Shown here: one piece after another, positions 1 to 8,233 of the stretch | Numbering within the stretch: position 1 is the first letter of the stretch | How the letters are laid out: each line of letters begins with the position of its first letter | Assembly: GCA_014885115.2 (NCBI GenBank) | Contig: WKLE02001728.1 | Location: 15,460-26,662, forward strand | Origin: Asterionellopsis glacialis | Taxonomy: Eukaryota; Bacillariophyta; Plagiogrammaphyceae; Rhaphoneidales; Asterionellopsidaceae | Length of the DNA: 11,203 nucleotides | Reading direction: 5' to 3' | Made by a program: the position numbers and the translations under genes | The notes under the pieces: model-generated | The model's database searches: none | What the model was told of the DNA's origin: nothing | What the model saw: only the letters and a program-made list of their open reading frames with translations

Positions 1-2235
1 TGACTTCATTGTCATGTGATTAGCAATACCTGGCATGGCTGTCCTATCTAAAGGCATTTCCATACTTTCTGTGCTCGCTTCTTCATCATTATCATCATCT
101 GTCATCAATGCCAATAAGGAACTTTTATCTTCTTCATTTGTAAGAGATGATGCATTACTTCTCGATGTAATACCTGGATCATCATGGTGACTCACACCAG
201 TGGGATTATTATCGTCGTCATTTGTAGTATTATCTTCATCATTATTGGTCATACTTCTCAAAGACAACATATTGGGTAAAGACCATCGTTTTTTCTTTGT
301 AAATGTTTTGGGGGGTGTTGATGATGACGATGTTGGTGGTTGGGGTGGGGATGATAAGTCTGTCATATCTTTGACGGATGATGATCTACGTACATCAGGT
401 TCACTTTCTCCACCATTACCAATAGATGCTGTACGGGAATAATAGGCTCCTGAATGTGTAGCACTTGATAGAATACTATGGGCGTCATCGTCATCATCGT
501 TATCGTAATTACTTTGGGCACCACTACCGCGACGCCGACTTCTTTTAGATTTACTCTTGGGCGGAGCAGTTGAAAATAAATGAGTATCTCCACTTCCGAT
601 CAATGAGTTCCACGTTGCATCCAACTTTTCATTATATCCATTCTTTTCGTTGTATCGGCGATTACTACTACTTGAATGAATATGGCGACCACCGTTTATA
701 GAAGATGTTGAGGATGCTGTTGTTGGTTCAAGACTTCGGCAACTACTAATGTCATCTTGATCTCTATTATTATCAGTGGCTTTGCCTGATCCACTTAATG
801 AAAATGGATTTAACCATCGCAATGGTGCTGCTGCTGCAGCAGTCAAAGATTGTACACTTTTTGTATCGTCTTGTGCCATCTCAGCATCATTGCTACTTTG
901 TTGACTCGTAGCAGCAGATACTGTATTACTTTTGGATCGTTGTACAAAAGTTGGTTTACGATTATGAACAAAATCGATATGCAAATCCTCCTCATTGTCG
1001 TTGTCATCATTGTTCGTACCGACAGCAGAATTTTTATCAATATCTAAATCTTCTAATTGATGCTGAGGTGTTGGTACGAAAGAAGCTCGCCGCATTGTAT
1101 GATGATGTTTCACGTTGTCAGGAGGAGGATTGACTTCATAATCAAATTCACTATCATCGTCGAATGAATGACCCGTATCAGCATTAATATGATTTGATGA
1201 TGAATGTAATGCCAAGTCTTTCGATGATGATGTATTCAAAAAAATAGTTTCTTCATCTTGCTGGTGGTGGTGTTCGGATGAAGTGCTACCATTGCTGTTC
1301 CTTCGAGATTTTTCCTTCTTTGTTTTATTCTTGGAAGTGTTACTACAACCTGGCGTATATTCTTCTACAGGCAATATAGCATCATCGTCACCGGGTAGTT
1401 TCAATGGTGGTAATGCACTAGCTGCAGCATTTAATTGATCTTGTTCTTCCGATAATGTTTGTAAACCTTTTAATCTTGCATTTTCCATTAACAAATCATT
1501 ACATAATGACTGCAACTGTTCAAAGTTTTCCAATAAGGTTGAGTTTTCATCCTTGGATTCGTTTAATTCTTGCTGTAACTTTTTCACCTTGAGTTGTAAA
1601 TGTGCAATTTGTGTTTGTTCTGACATTTCTTGAAACAAACGATTTGTTGTGTATGAATGCGTGGATTGATCACCTACCGTGTCAATTGATGGTCCAGATC
1701 GGCGTCTTCGAGTATGCAATGACTGTGAAAATTGTTGATTAGATTGTTGCTGTGTGGATGATGTGGTTGCTGTTGGGGGTGTTCCTACAGATCCATTGGG
1801 TGAACGATCAACAACACTACCACCACTATGTCTTCTCCTTGACGATGATGTAGTTCTCGTATCAGCATTGTTAGATTGATCCTGCTGTTGTTGTTCTGTC
1901 AGTGCAGATAACTCTTGCATGTCTATCTCTTGTTGGTGCTGTTGATCACCGTCCATTAAATCAATATCTTGAAAGTCTGTTGTAATTGCGGAAACATCTG
2001 TCATGACTGTTTTGGAAGATGCTTTCGATGGAAAACTTAGTAACGAAGTTGGTGGAGGATTGCACCGTATGGATGAACTGTTGAGAGTGCTCACATTCGC
2101 CGATTCCAAGAATTGTTGTTGTTGCTGCTGCTGCTGTAATCGCAGGTTCCGTTGAGATGAACCAAACAATGTTGCATCAGCTACATCTAATAACAAACTT
2201 TCATCATTATGCTCTGTTGTTTCTACTAAAGGCAT
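1..2235 (-). CDS. Low-complexity coiled-coil protein, C-terminus beyond the window
   Basis: The minus strand is open for 745 codons from an ATG at 2235-2233 to base 1 with no stop, so the C-terminus lies outside the window. An in-frame TAA at 2259-2257, eight codons upstream with no ATG between, supports this start. The protein is mostly predicted disorder: Q34-Q41 is a glutamine run, and Ser/Thr, Asn and Asp tracts fill the rest. One heptad-like coiled coil lies at about residues 200-275, with leucine-rich repeats of the type LQLKVKKLQQEL. Basophilic kinase-type sites recur: RRHS (134-137), RRRS (177-180), RRNS (311-314), RRASF (382-386), RRSSSV (616-621) and KKKRWSLP (from 647). No catalytic domain or membrane segment is visible. 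I do not recognise the family. It may be a phosphorylation-regulated scaffold, which is an inference. No intron is needed across the 2.2 kb. Confidence 0.85.
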   Translation of the reverse strand, partial: MPLVETTEHNDESLLLDVADATLFGSSQRNLRLQQQQQQQQFLESANVSTLNSSSIRCNPPPTSLLSFPSKASSKTVMTDVSAITTDFQDIDLMDGDQQHQQEIDMQELSALTEQQQQDQSNNADTRTTSSSRRRHSGGSVVDRSPNGSVGTPPTATTSSTQQQSNQQFSQSLHTRRRRSGPSIDTVGDQSTHSYTTNRLFQEMSEQTQIAHLQLKVKKLQQELNESKDENSTLLENFEQLQSLCNDLLMENARLKGLQTLSEEQDQLNAAASALPPLKLPGDDDAILPVEEYTPGCSNTSKNKTKKEKSRRNSNGSTSSEHHHQQDEETIFLNTSSSKDLALHSSSNHINADTGHSFDDDSEFDYEVNPPPDNVKHHHTMRRASFVPTPQHQLEDLDIDKNSAVGTNNDDNDNEEDLHIDFVHNRKPTFVQRSKSNTVSAATSQQSSNDAEMAQDDTKSVQSLTAAAAAPLRWLNPFSLSGSGKATDNNRDQDDISSCRSLEPTTASSTSSINGGRHIHSSSSNRRYNEKNGYNEKLDATWNSLIGSGDTHLFSTAPPKSKSKRSRRRGSGAQSNYDNDDDDDAHSILSSATHSGAYYSRTASIGNGGESEPDVRRSSSVKDMTDLSSPPQPPTSSSSTPPKTFTKKKRWSLPNMLSLRSMTNNDEDNTTNDDDNNPTGVSHHDDPGITSRSNASSLTNEEDKSSLLALMTDDDNDEEASTESMEMPLDRTAMPGIANHMTMKS
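2113..2136 (-). repeat. Glutamine-codon microsatellite (8 CAG/CAA units)
   Basis: Eight consecutive glutamine codons, four CAG then four CAA on the coding strand, encode Q34-Q41 of the coiled-coil protein. The mixture of CAG and CAA interrupts a pure triplet repeat. Similar GAT/GAC and TCA/TCG triplet tracts recur through the same gene. Confidence 0.9.
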
Positions 2236-2663
2236 CTTTCGTTTAATATCAATGCCTTATGCTATTGTGCTCTGTCAATGTTATGTCCAGCGGATATATT
2301 CGCTGAGAGTTCAGCCCAAGCAGAAGAGAAGAGTACAAGAATTATTTCGATATTCGTACCGGACCGTAGCAATAATCCTATAAATAAAGTTTCGTTTTTA
2401 ACGCACTATCGTGCAAAAAAAGCAACCCGGCAAGTTCGTAAGGAATGATCTGTCAGAGATTGCAATGACTGATGTATGTCTGCTTGGCGATTTGGGGTGT
2501 CAAGCAGACAGCGACAGAAGGAGAGAGAGAAACCAATGAAAGTATGTTCGAAACCGCAGTGGTTTTAGTTGTTTGGAGCACTGACTGTCAAATGAAACAA
2601 TTCACGTATGACAGCTTGTTGAGAGCCACCGTAACCGTCAGACATGTACACACGCTAAAACCA

Positions 2664-2681
2664 GTTTCGCGAGTTTCGCGA
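2664..2681. repeat. Tandem 9-bp repeat GTTTCGCGA x2
   Basis: Two perfect head-to-tail copies of GTTTCGCGA (2664-2672 and 2673-2681) lie about 430 bp upstream of the ATG of the coiled-coil gene. Each contains TTTCGCG, which differs by one base at its end from the consensus TTTCGCGC bound by E2F/DP factors. Regulatory function is inferred from this resemblance only. Confidence 0.45.
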
Positions 2682-2770
2682 GTGTGTCTGTTTATTCCCT
2701 CACTTTGGTTGTGTTTCACTTAATTTTCTGTTTGAAGTTCTCATGACATGCCTGATAGTTCTAAGTCCTC

Positions 2771-2826
2771 TAGGTCCTATGTACCTTACCAGGTACAGTA
2801 CCAGTACTTGGTACAGTACCTGTACA
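2771..2826. repeat. GTACC/GGTAC repeat cluster 1
   Basis: A dense run of short self-complementary units. The 18-mer TACCAGGTACAGTACCAG sits at 2787-2804. Its core GGTACAGTACC, an 11-mer that is an inverted repeat around one central base, occurs at 2792-2802 and again at 2810-2820. The same 18-mer is found twice more about 930 bp away, so this is a shared repeat unit and not chance. Confidence 0.75.
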
Positions 2827-3666
2827 GACTTCTTGGGGAGTATCAAGTAGAATGAATACGTGTGCACCTCTCAACAAACTTTTGAACCATGACAACACAT
2901 TGACAAATTCAACGGCTTAAAAACTATCGCCCATTTAATTTTCTTTGGATCTATCCTGCAGTTCTCCAATACTGAATTCACCTTTTTTTTAAGTAAAAGT
3001 ACCGGATGGCTACCAAGAAAATAAAATCATATTATTAATTGCTGATGTGGTACGAGTGTATAGTGGAGTAATTGGATATAAGACAAAATCGTTTGTTTAC
3101 TATCAAGGCGACTTATGACTCCTGCGAAAGAGCATGTTGCCACTATGAATAAATAAAATAAATAACAGAAATAAGCCCTAAGTGGGAAACAAGATTGCTT
3201 TCTTCGGACAGATGAGTCACGAAGAGATTAGTACCACAATTAGTTCATCCATGTTTCTACTTAGCTTTAATGTTAGGACTTATCACTATGCAAACAAACG
3301 TGTAGGGAAGGAAAAAGAAGAAGTGTAGTAGTAGGGTAAATCCACACACAATGTGAAAATAATAGACGATCCCCGGTAATTATGTATGTATTAAATAGGA
3401 AACAAGTTGTTTCTTACCGAAATCAAAATAAAAGAATTCGTTTTAGGTATTGAGAATTTTTTAGAATTAATTATTGTTTTTAGTACTACAATACGAACAA
3501 GATATTATCATGGGTATCGTTAGGGTGCACTGGTCCTGCTTACTGCGGTGTATTATTGCTCACTATGTGCTGTCCTTCACAGACTCATTTATTAAATTTA
3601 TTAAATACTGTTACTTGGTAGTACACGGTTCTACTGTCTGCAGTAGTAAAGGTAACGATTTCTAAT

Positions 3667-3871
3667 TTACCTGGTACGCTACTGTACCTGTTACCTGTGT
3701 ATTATGTGAGTTGACCAGGTACCAGGTACAGTACCAGGTATCTCTAGTACCCGTACCTGTACCAGGTACAGTACCAGTTTTGTAGTAATCCTAATTCGTA
3801 CCGGTAGAGATCCTACCAGAACCAGGATAGATCCAGGTACCTGGTACAGGACTACCTGGTAGGCCTACTTT
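3667..3871. repeat. GTACC/GGTAC repeat cluster 2
   Basis: The largest cluster. The 18-mer TACCAGGTACAGTACCAG occurs at 3720-3737 and 3760-3777, exactly 40 bp apart, and is identical to the copy at 2787-2804. A perfect 12-bp palindrome CCAGGTACCTGG occupies 3833-3844, flanked by further CCTGGTA and ACCTGGTAGG units. The cluster can fold into many alternative short hairpins. It has no coding capacity, no terminal repeats of a transposon and no target-site duplication that I can see. Confidence 0.75.
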
Positions 3872-4098
3872 CTGCCTGCTCATCTCATCAGAACAGAAAG
3901 TCAGTCACCGTCATCCTCAACTGGCATTAGGAGGCATAGTCATTTTGTTATAATATTTACACCTGCTATGTACAGACAGTATTAATAAAAATAGGATTGG
4001 AAGCAAGAATGAATGGAGGAGTCATAATTCTCAAAGCAAGACTGCAACGTGACATGACCCCTCCTTCCCTGCTCCACATCATATATTTTTTTATAGAT

Positions 4099-4187
4099 GC
4101 ACCTGTACCAGGTACCTGTTAACGGTACCATTTTGACCAATCATTCAGGTCCTACGTACGTACCTGGAACGTGCGCAACGGTACCTT
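4099..4187. repeat. GTACC/GGTAC repeat cluster 3
   Basis: A looser cluster with ACCTGTACCAGGTACCTG, including the 10-bp palindrome CAGGTACCTG at 4109-4118, then GGTACC twice more and CGTACGTACC. Related single units follow at about 4295-4306 and 4417-4438 (TACCTGGTATTACCAGTACC), thinning out towards the start of the TVP38-like gene. Confidence 0.6.
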
Positions 4188-4792
4188 CCAATACCAAGTA
4201 GTAATAAGTAAAAGATATCGTTCGACCTTCAATCGTAAAAAGAAAAAAACACATAAAAGAATTTTGAAAAATTCGTATGTTCGGGCGTGGTCATTGTACG
4301 TACCTACACTATGAACTACTCATGTGGCAGAAAGTGTTCTGGGGACATGGATTTTGCGTTCCCTCGCAGCGCAGAGAAATAAAAAGAACAGATCAAGAAA
4401 GATATTGACTTCATGAGTACCTGGTATTACCAGTACCGGGCATGCGGTCAATTCACGATCTACCGAATGTGTCTCTGACACAACAATCTTCAATACTCTG
4501 TCCTCTCAATCCCTCTTCATACTGCATATGTACTGGCCTATTTGTTGAAGTTCACTTGTGGAGAATACCAAAGAAGTTTTTAGGCCTAGTAGGACGAGTT
4601 GCTACTTTGGACCAACATCGAACGTAAGGACTTTGAACCACAGAAGTAGTTCTTGTCATCAATTAGATCGGAAAAACACAGGGATGAACCAATAGAGAAA
4701 GAAACTAACTAACTCTCTATCCTCGTGTAATCTCAAGAAACAATAATAACCCCCCCATCCACACCCAAAAAAATAGGAGAAAAGAAAAGAAA

Positions 4793-6238
4793 ATGGCGAA
4801 AGAGTTCAACACTGGTGATACCACAAACACTAGTAGTAGTGATGATGACAGTGAAGTCACACAACTACGAGATAATACAAATCCACAACAAACAACAAAA
4901 GAAAATTCTTCTAATGATAATGGTGGTGCTACTACCGCACGAACTCGGAGCATTGCTACTTCTAACGATAAAAAATCTACAACAGAAACTAATAATAATT
5001 CTTCACCAGTTCATCAAAAAGTATTTGCCTTATTACATGATGCGGGGGTTATCACATCAAGTATGAGACTGAACAGTGCTACTGAAAACAACCAGAAGAA
5101 CAACAAAAATGAAACGATCTCCAGAACAACAAAAACAAGGTATCATACAATCCGTGCATTATGTGGGGATCTATTTCATCATTTTCAAACACGTAATTGG
5201 AAACGTAAAGTTGTTACTATAACAATGATGATTATTGGAATCTTAGTTTTAACTGATTTATTCTTTGTGGGGTACATCAAAATTTGGTTGATACAATTTT
5301 TACAATGGATGGAACATAATATTGCTGGTGGGATCTTTGTATTTATTGTATTATTGATATTTACAACATGTAAGTCTTTGAAAATCCAAAGCTGTATGTG
5401 TGGGTGTGTGTATGGCTTTGTCATTCTTTTTCCTTACATTGCGCCTTTTTGTCTTAACCATGCATATTCACTTCTCTTTCTTATCTTTGGGAAAGTTGTC
5501 ATGATTCCGCCCACAATCCTTGTGTTTGGTTGTGGATTTGCGTTTGCAAATGTTTTTAATTATTATTTGGGATTCGCTATTGTTTGTGCCTTGTTGGCAT
5601 CGTTTCTAGGGTGTATTGTTGGAGCTGTCTTATCCTTTCATCGTGCGAGATATGTCACACGTGATATCATCCATGTGTTTTCGAAAAGATTCCCTATTGT
5701 ACGAGCGGCCGACCGTGCTATATCTAGGAAAGGATTTCGTGTCATGCTACTATTGAGATTATGTCCTCTCATACCCTTCAATGCATTGAATTATATTGGT
5801 GGTATTACGGGTATTGATATTTGGCGCTTCACCGGTGCCCTCGTGGGGATACTCCCTGCACAAATCATTACAGTAACAATTGGGGCAACAGCTGGAAGTT
5901 TCAGTTCATACCAGTACAGAGGAAATGATGAACAATGGGCCGTTCAAATGGGGACTATTATTACAGGACTTGGATTGGCATTTTTGGCTATAATAATGAC
6001 ATACTTGTTTGCTAAAAAAGAACTTCAAAAAGAGCTTGATCGCGAAAAAGCACAAATTGAAGCAGAACAATTGAAAGTACAAGCAAAAGCACTAGAAAGC
6101 CAAGCCGACGGTGGTGATAATGACCTGGAAATGGGGAAGTATGATGATCCCCAAGGTAGAAGAAAAAGTGGTGAAAGGATTCGGTGGGATTATGATGATA
6201 GCAAAGAAGATGGGGAGTGGTTCTGGGTTTGGGCATAG
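4793..6238 (+). CDS. TVP38/TMEM64-family (VTT domain) membrane protein, two exons
   Basis: Proposed join 4793-5369 and 5496-6238, giving 439 residues. The family comprises multi-pass proteins of the Golgi and endomembranes (yeast Tvp38, human TMEM64), related to the DedA and TMEM41B/VMP1 lipid scramblases. Residues 1-115 are a polar N/S/T/D-rich tail. A first membrane segment lies near 140-160. The VTT core follows: a hydrophobic segment running into FVMIPPTILVFGCGFAF (from 193), a glycine-rich helix ending in HRARY (241-245), the family signature LRLCPLIPFNALNY with GG (about 278-294), then a P-containing re-entrant segment with GATAG (about 310-326). A last helix lies at about 345-364, followed by a charged coiled coil at 365-394 and an acidic, aromatic end. 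The ATG is the first after an in-frame TAA at 4706-4708. Splicing joins the VTT motif cleanly. Without it the frame stays open (481 residues) but carries 42 extra residues inside the motif. Confidence 0.87.
   Translation: MAKEFNTGDTTNTSSSDDDSEVTQLRDNTNPQQTTKENSSNDNGGATTARTRSIATSNDKKSTTETNNNSSPVHQKVFALLHDAGVITSSMRLNSATENNQKNNKNETISRTTKTRYHTIRALCGDLFHHFQTRNWKRKVVTITMMIIGILVLTDLFFVGYIKIWLIQFLQWMEHNIAGGIFVFIVLLIFTTCKSLKIQSCMCGCVYGFVILFPYIAPFCLNHAYSLLFLIFGKVVMIPPTILVFGCGFAFANVFNYYLGFAIVCALLASFLGCIVGAVLSFHRARYVTRDIIHVFSKRFPIVRAADRAISRKGFRVMLLLRLCPLIPFNALNYIGGITGIDIWRFTGALVGILPAQIITVTIGATAGSFSSYQYRGNDEQWAVQMGTIITGLGLAFLAIIMTYLFAKKELQKELDREKAQIEAEQLKVQAKALESQADGGDNDLEMGKYDDPQGRRKSGERIRWDYDDSKEDGEWFWVWA
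5370..5495 (+). other. Intron of the TVP38-like gene (126 bp, stop-free, multiple of three)
   Basis: The donor is GTAAGT at 5370-5375. The acceptor is AG at 5494-5495, preceded by a pyrimidine-rich tract (5470-5488). A branch-point-like CTTAAC at 5453-5458 lies 38 bases from the acceptor. Removal joins T (codon position 1) to TT and makes a phenylalanine, restoring the continuous VTT motif. The intron has no in-frame stop and its length is divisible by three. Retention would add a cysteine- and aromatic-rich hydrophobic insert of 42 residues. Confidence 0.8.
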
Positions 6239-6307
6239 TCTGAAATAAGAAAGGGTGCCGTAATATGTAGATATGCATGAACTAATGAATTTCAAGTAGT
6301 TTCCATA
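6239..6307. other. 69-bp convergent intergenic gap
   Basis: The TAG stop of the TVP38-like gene (6236-6238) and the TAA stop of the minus-strand four-helix gene (6310-6308) are separated by only 69 bp. An AATAAG, similar to a polyadenylation signal, occurs at about 6243-6248 on the plus strand. The two 3' UTRs very probably overlap in antisense. Confidence 0.7.
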
Positions 6308-8233
6308 TTACGATGTTGATTGATACGGAGATACTTCCCTTGATAGCAAAGTTGACATTTCGCTAGTTTCATTTGTTTTGGGTATTTCAGCAGTGTCATC
6401 TTCCTCCTTGGATCCTCTCGTGAAGAAGTTCCAGAAATTACCTGAAGACCGAGGGGAGTCTTGGACTGCTTCATCCGGTGTTGACTGTCTAATTGTTTTT
6501 TTGGTCAAATTTCGTATGGAATTGAATTTTGTTGGACCATTCAAAACACTTGCTCTAGGCCAAACCACGGTGGCTCTTTGTCGTCCCGCTTCTTGTTCTT
6601 TATAACCAAAATTAATATCATCTGTGAATTCGTCTTCTTCTTCTTCCTCATCAAAAGAATTGATATCAGATGGAGGTGAAACGCCATAGAGAGCTCTAGC
6701 AGTTTTCTCTTCATTCCATTCCAATCTCAATCTTCTCGACGTTCGTTTTGACAGAGATTTACGTGGTTGAAACAGGAAGGAGTTTCTTTTTTCTTCAGAC
6801 CTTGTTGAAGTCCGCTGTGAACTCATAGATCTGATGCTTTCCTCCTTTCCGTCATTCATGGTGTAAGACTGAGCAGATGAATCGTCAATCACATCGTGAC
6901 TCGAATGCCCAATATCTAGTGGAAAGTGACCATCATCTAGATTGCTTTCTTGATGACTCGTTACTGTGCTATGATTTTCTGAATGTGTATCCTGCTTGTT
7001 GCTTGCAGCGCTAGACCTGAAGCTTTGAAGGAATTCTATAACTTCCTCGTCAGATGTTTCATAATCATCAGATTCCAATGATTTAGAGTTTGTTATCTTC
7101 TTATTGTGGAAAGAATTATTCTTGTCTGAAGAAGATGGTGCTCTACGATATGTATTCTTCCTTGCCTGCGTCCCAATCGGGGATGCCCTTTTATTGCCTC
7201 TGCTTCTACGGGTGGAGGCTCGTGCTGATTCAGTGGTACACATACTTTGGGAACTTTCATGGAATTCACCACAATTGTACTTAGCTGTAACATCTTCGTT
7301 TTTTTCATGGTGAGCTGTTGCCTTGATTAAAAGACATTGGTGCAATCCACTTGGCAACAATTTACTTTGCAATTCTGGATCTAAAATAGGTTTTTTCCCC
7401 ATTGCACCTGCATCAACAATGATCCGACCAAAGGCACTATACACGGATATTACCTGGAAAAACAAAGTACAAATGACTCCCAGCATAACCCAACATAGGA
7501 ATCCTGACATGACCTCAATGATGAAGAGGATGATCCAGAGTAAAAACGAATAAAATGCTGCAACGATAAGTCTTGATGGCATATATGTTGCATATTGACC
7601 AATCGAGCTCCGTAAGACTGCATGAGAGTTTTCATCTGATATGGCACTAACCATACCCCATGCTGTAAAGGTTGCAATGAGAGCTGTGATGGTCAAACTA
7701 ACATTGAGAATAATTACAACACCTATCCAATACTTTAATGTTTGGTAATTCGTGTCTTGTAATGCAACACGCATTTCCGTTGCCAAATCTGCTGACTCAA
7801 AGAAGGTACTAATTTCGATTCCTAATAGTAATGACATGAACACCATATTGGAAGAAAATCGTTGTATAGTGTATTCACGAAGAACTCTGCCATCCGTCTT
7901 GGCCCATGCAAGATGACGATGCCATACAGGAAAATTATCTACAGTCGCGAAGAATTCATGAGGTTCTATGATGTGGTATTTTTGTAGTTATATGGTTGTT
8001 GGAGAAAAGTCGGTGTTCGAAAAGAGGCAAAACAACAATAGCAACAACAAAGTTTGAGGCAAGAGCCAATCCTTCATTTTTAAGAAGGCACAATAATGTG
8101 TGTGATATTCAAGTAAATTGGTTTTTGATGAGATAACAGTGACATCGCACCACACGAATCAGCACTTACGCAATAATTCTAGAACTGAAAGCCATGTATC
8201 ACTGGAAAAATCGATAGTTTCAGGAACACCCAT
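6308..8233 (-). CDS. Four-helix membrane protein with long disordered tail, Orai-like candidate, two exons
   Basis: Proposed join: exon 1 8233-8170 (64 nt) and exon 2 7965-6308, giving 573 residues. The N-terminus starts MGVPETIDF. Four hydrophobic segments follow: about 58-76, 100-126, 154-178 and 180-206. The polar tail from 207 has basophilic sites (RRSRGNKRAS near 274, KRNS near 414, RKSLSKRTSRR near 423) and an acidic patch at about 460-470. TM1 holds Arg57 and Glu72, 15 residues apart, the same spacing as R91 and E106 in human Orai1. TM3 contains LFIIEV with Glu172, followed by CWV, comparable to the Orai1 segment around E190. Against this, the TM3-TM4 loop is nearly absent and overall similarity is low. 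The membrane topology is clear; the calcium-channel identity is an inference. A shorter frame starting at the ATG at 7846 lacks the first 61 residues and would cut off the start of TM1. Confidence 0.8.
7966..8169 (-). other. Intron of the four-helix protein gene (204 bp)
   Basis: On the minus strand the donor GTAAGT occupies 8169-8164 and the acceptor ATAG ends at 7966. Exon 1 ends one base into a codon and exon 2 starts with two bases that complete CAA (Gln22), so the phases fit exactly. Reading into the intron meets TGA after three codons, so retention would end translation early. The acceptor side is not strongly pyrimidine-rich, so the 3' site is less certain than the donor. Confidence 0.72.

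Larger units (their letters stand above)
2236..4792. other. Gene-poor intergenic region between divergent genes
   Basis: This 2.5-kb stretch separates the minus-strand gene starting at 2235 from the plus-strand gene starting at 4793, so it should hold both promoters. Open frames of 60-83 codons exist (for example 2472-2723, 3474-3665, 4442-4627). Their translations show no domain, no codon pattern like the neighbours and no linked splice sites that would extend them, so I do not call them genes. The visible content is several clusters of GTACC/GGTAC repeats, a 9-bp tandem repeat at 2664-2681 and AT-rich spacer. A TATAAATA sequence at about 2379-2386 lies about 145 bp upstream of the first gene, but it reads in the plus direction and cannot be assigned. 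Confidence 0.6.

Noticed and set aside
200..442. 80-codon plus-strand open frame
   Set aside because: It is antisense to the 745-codon minus-strand gene, begins at a non-ATG codon and is made of the complement of Asp/Ser triplet tracts.
2472..2723. 83-codon plus-strand open frame
   Set aside because: No recognisable domain, composition like the surrounding intergenic DNA, and it contains the 9-bp tandem repeat; nothing supports translation.
3667..3871. CRISPR array or transposon end
   Set aside because: The units are irregularly spaced, overlapping and palindromic, with no constant repeat-spacer pattern, no terminal inverted repeats and no target duplication; the genome is also clearly eukaryotic.
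4215..4235. tRNA T-arm-like GTTCGA sequences (also near 8013)
   Set aside because: No acceptor stem, anticodon arm or D-arm can be placed around them.
4442..4627. 61-codon plus-strand open frame upstream of the TVP38-like gene
   Set aside because: No domain or linked splice site, and it follows a GTACC repeat unit; more likely promoter or 5' UTR sequence.
4717..4953. 78-codon minus-strand hydrophobic frame
   Set aside because: It is the antisense of the polar N-terminus of the TVP38-like gene; its hydrophobicity comes from complementing A-rich codons.
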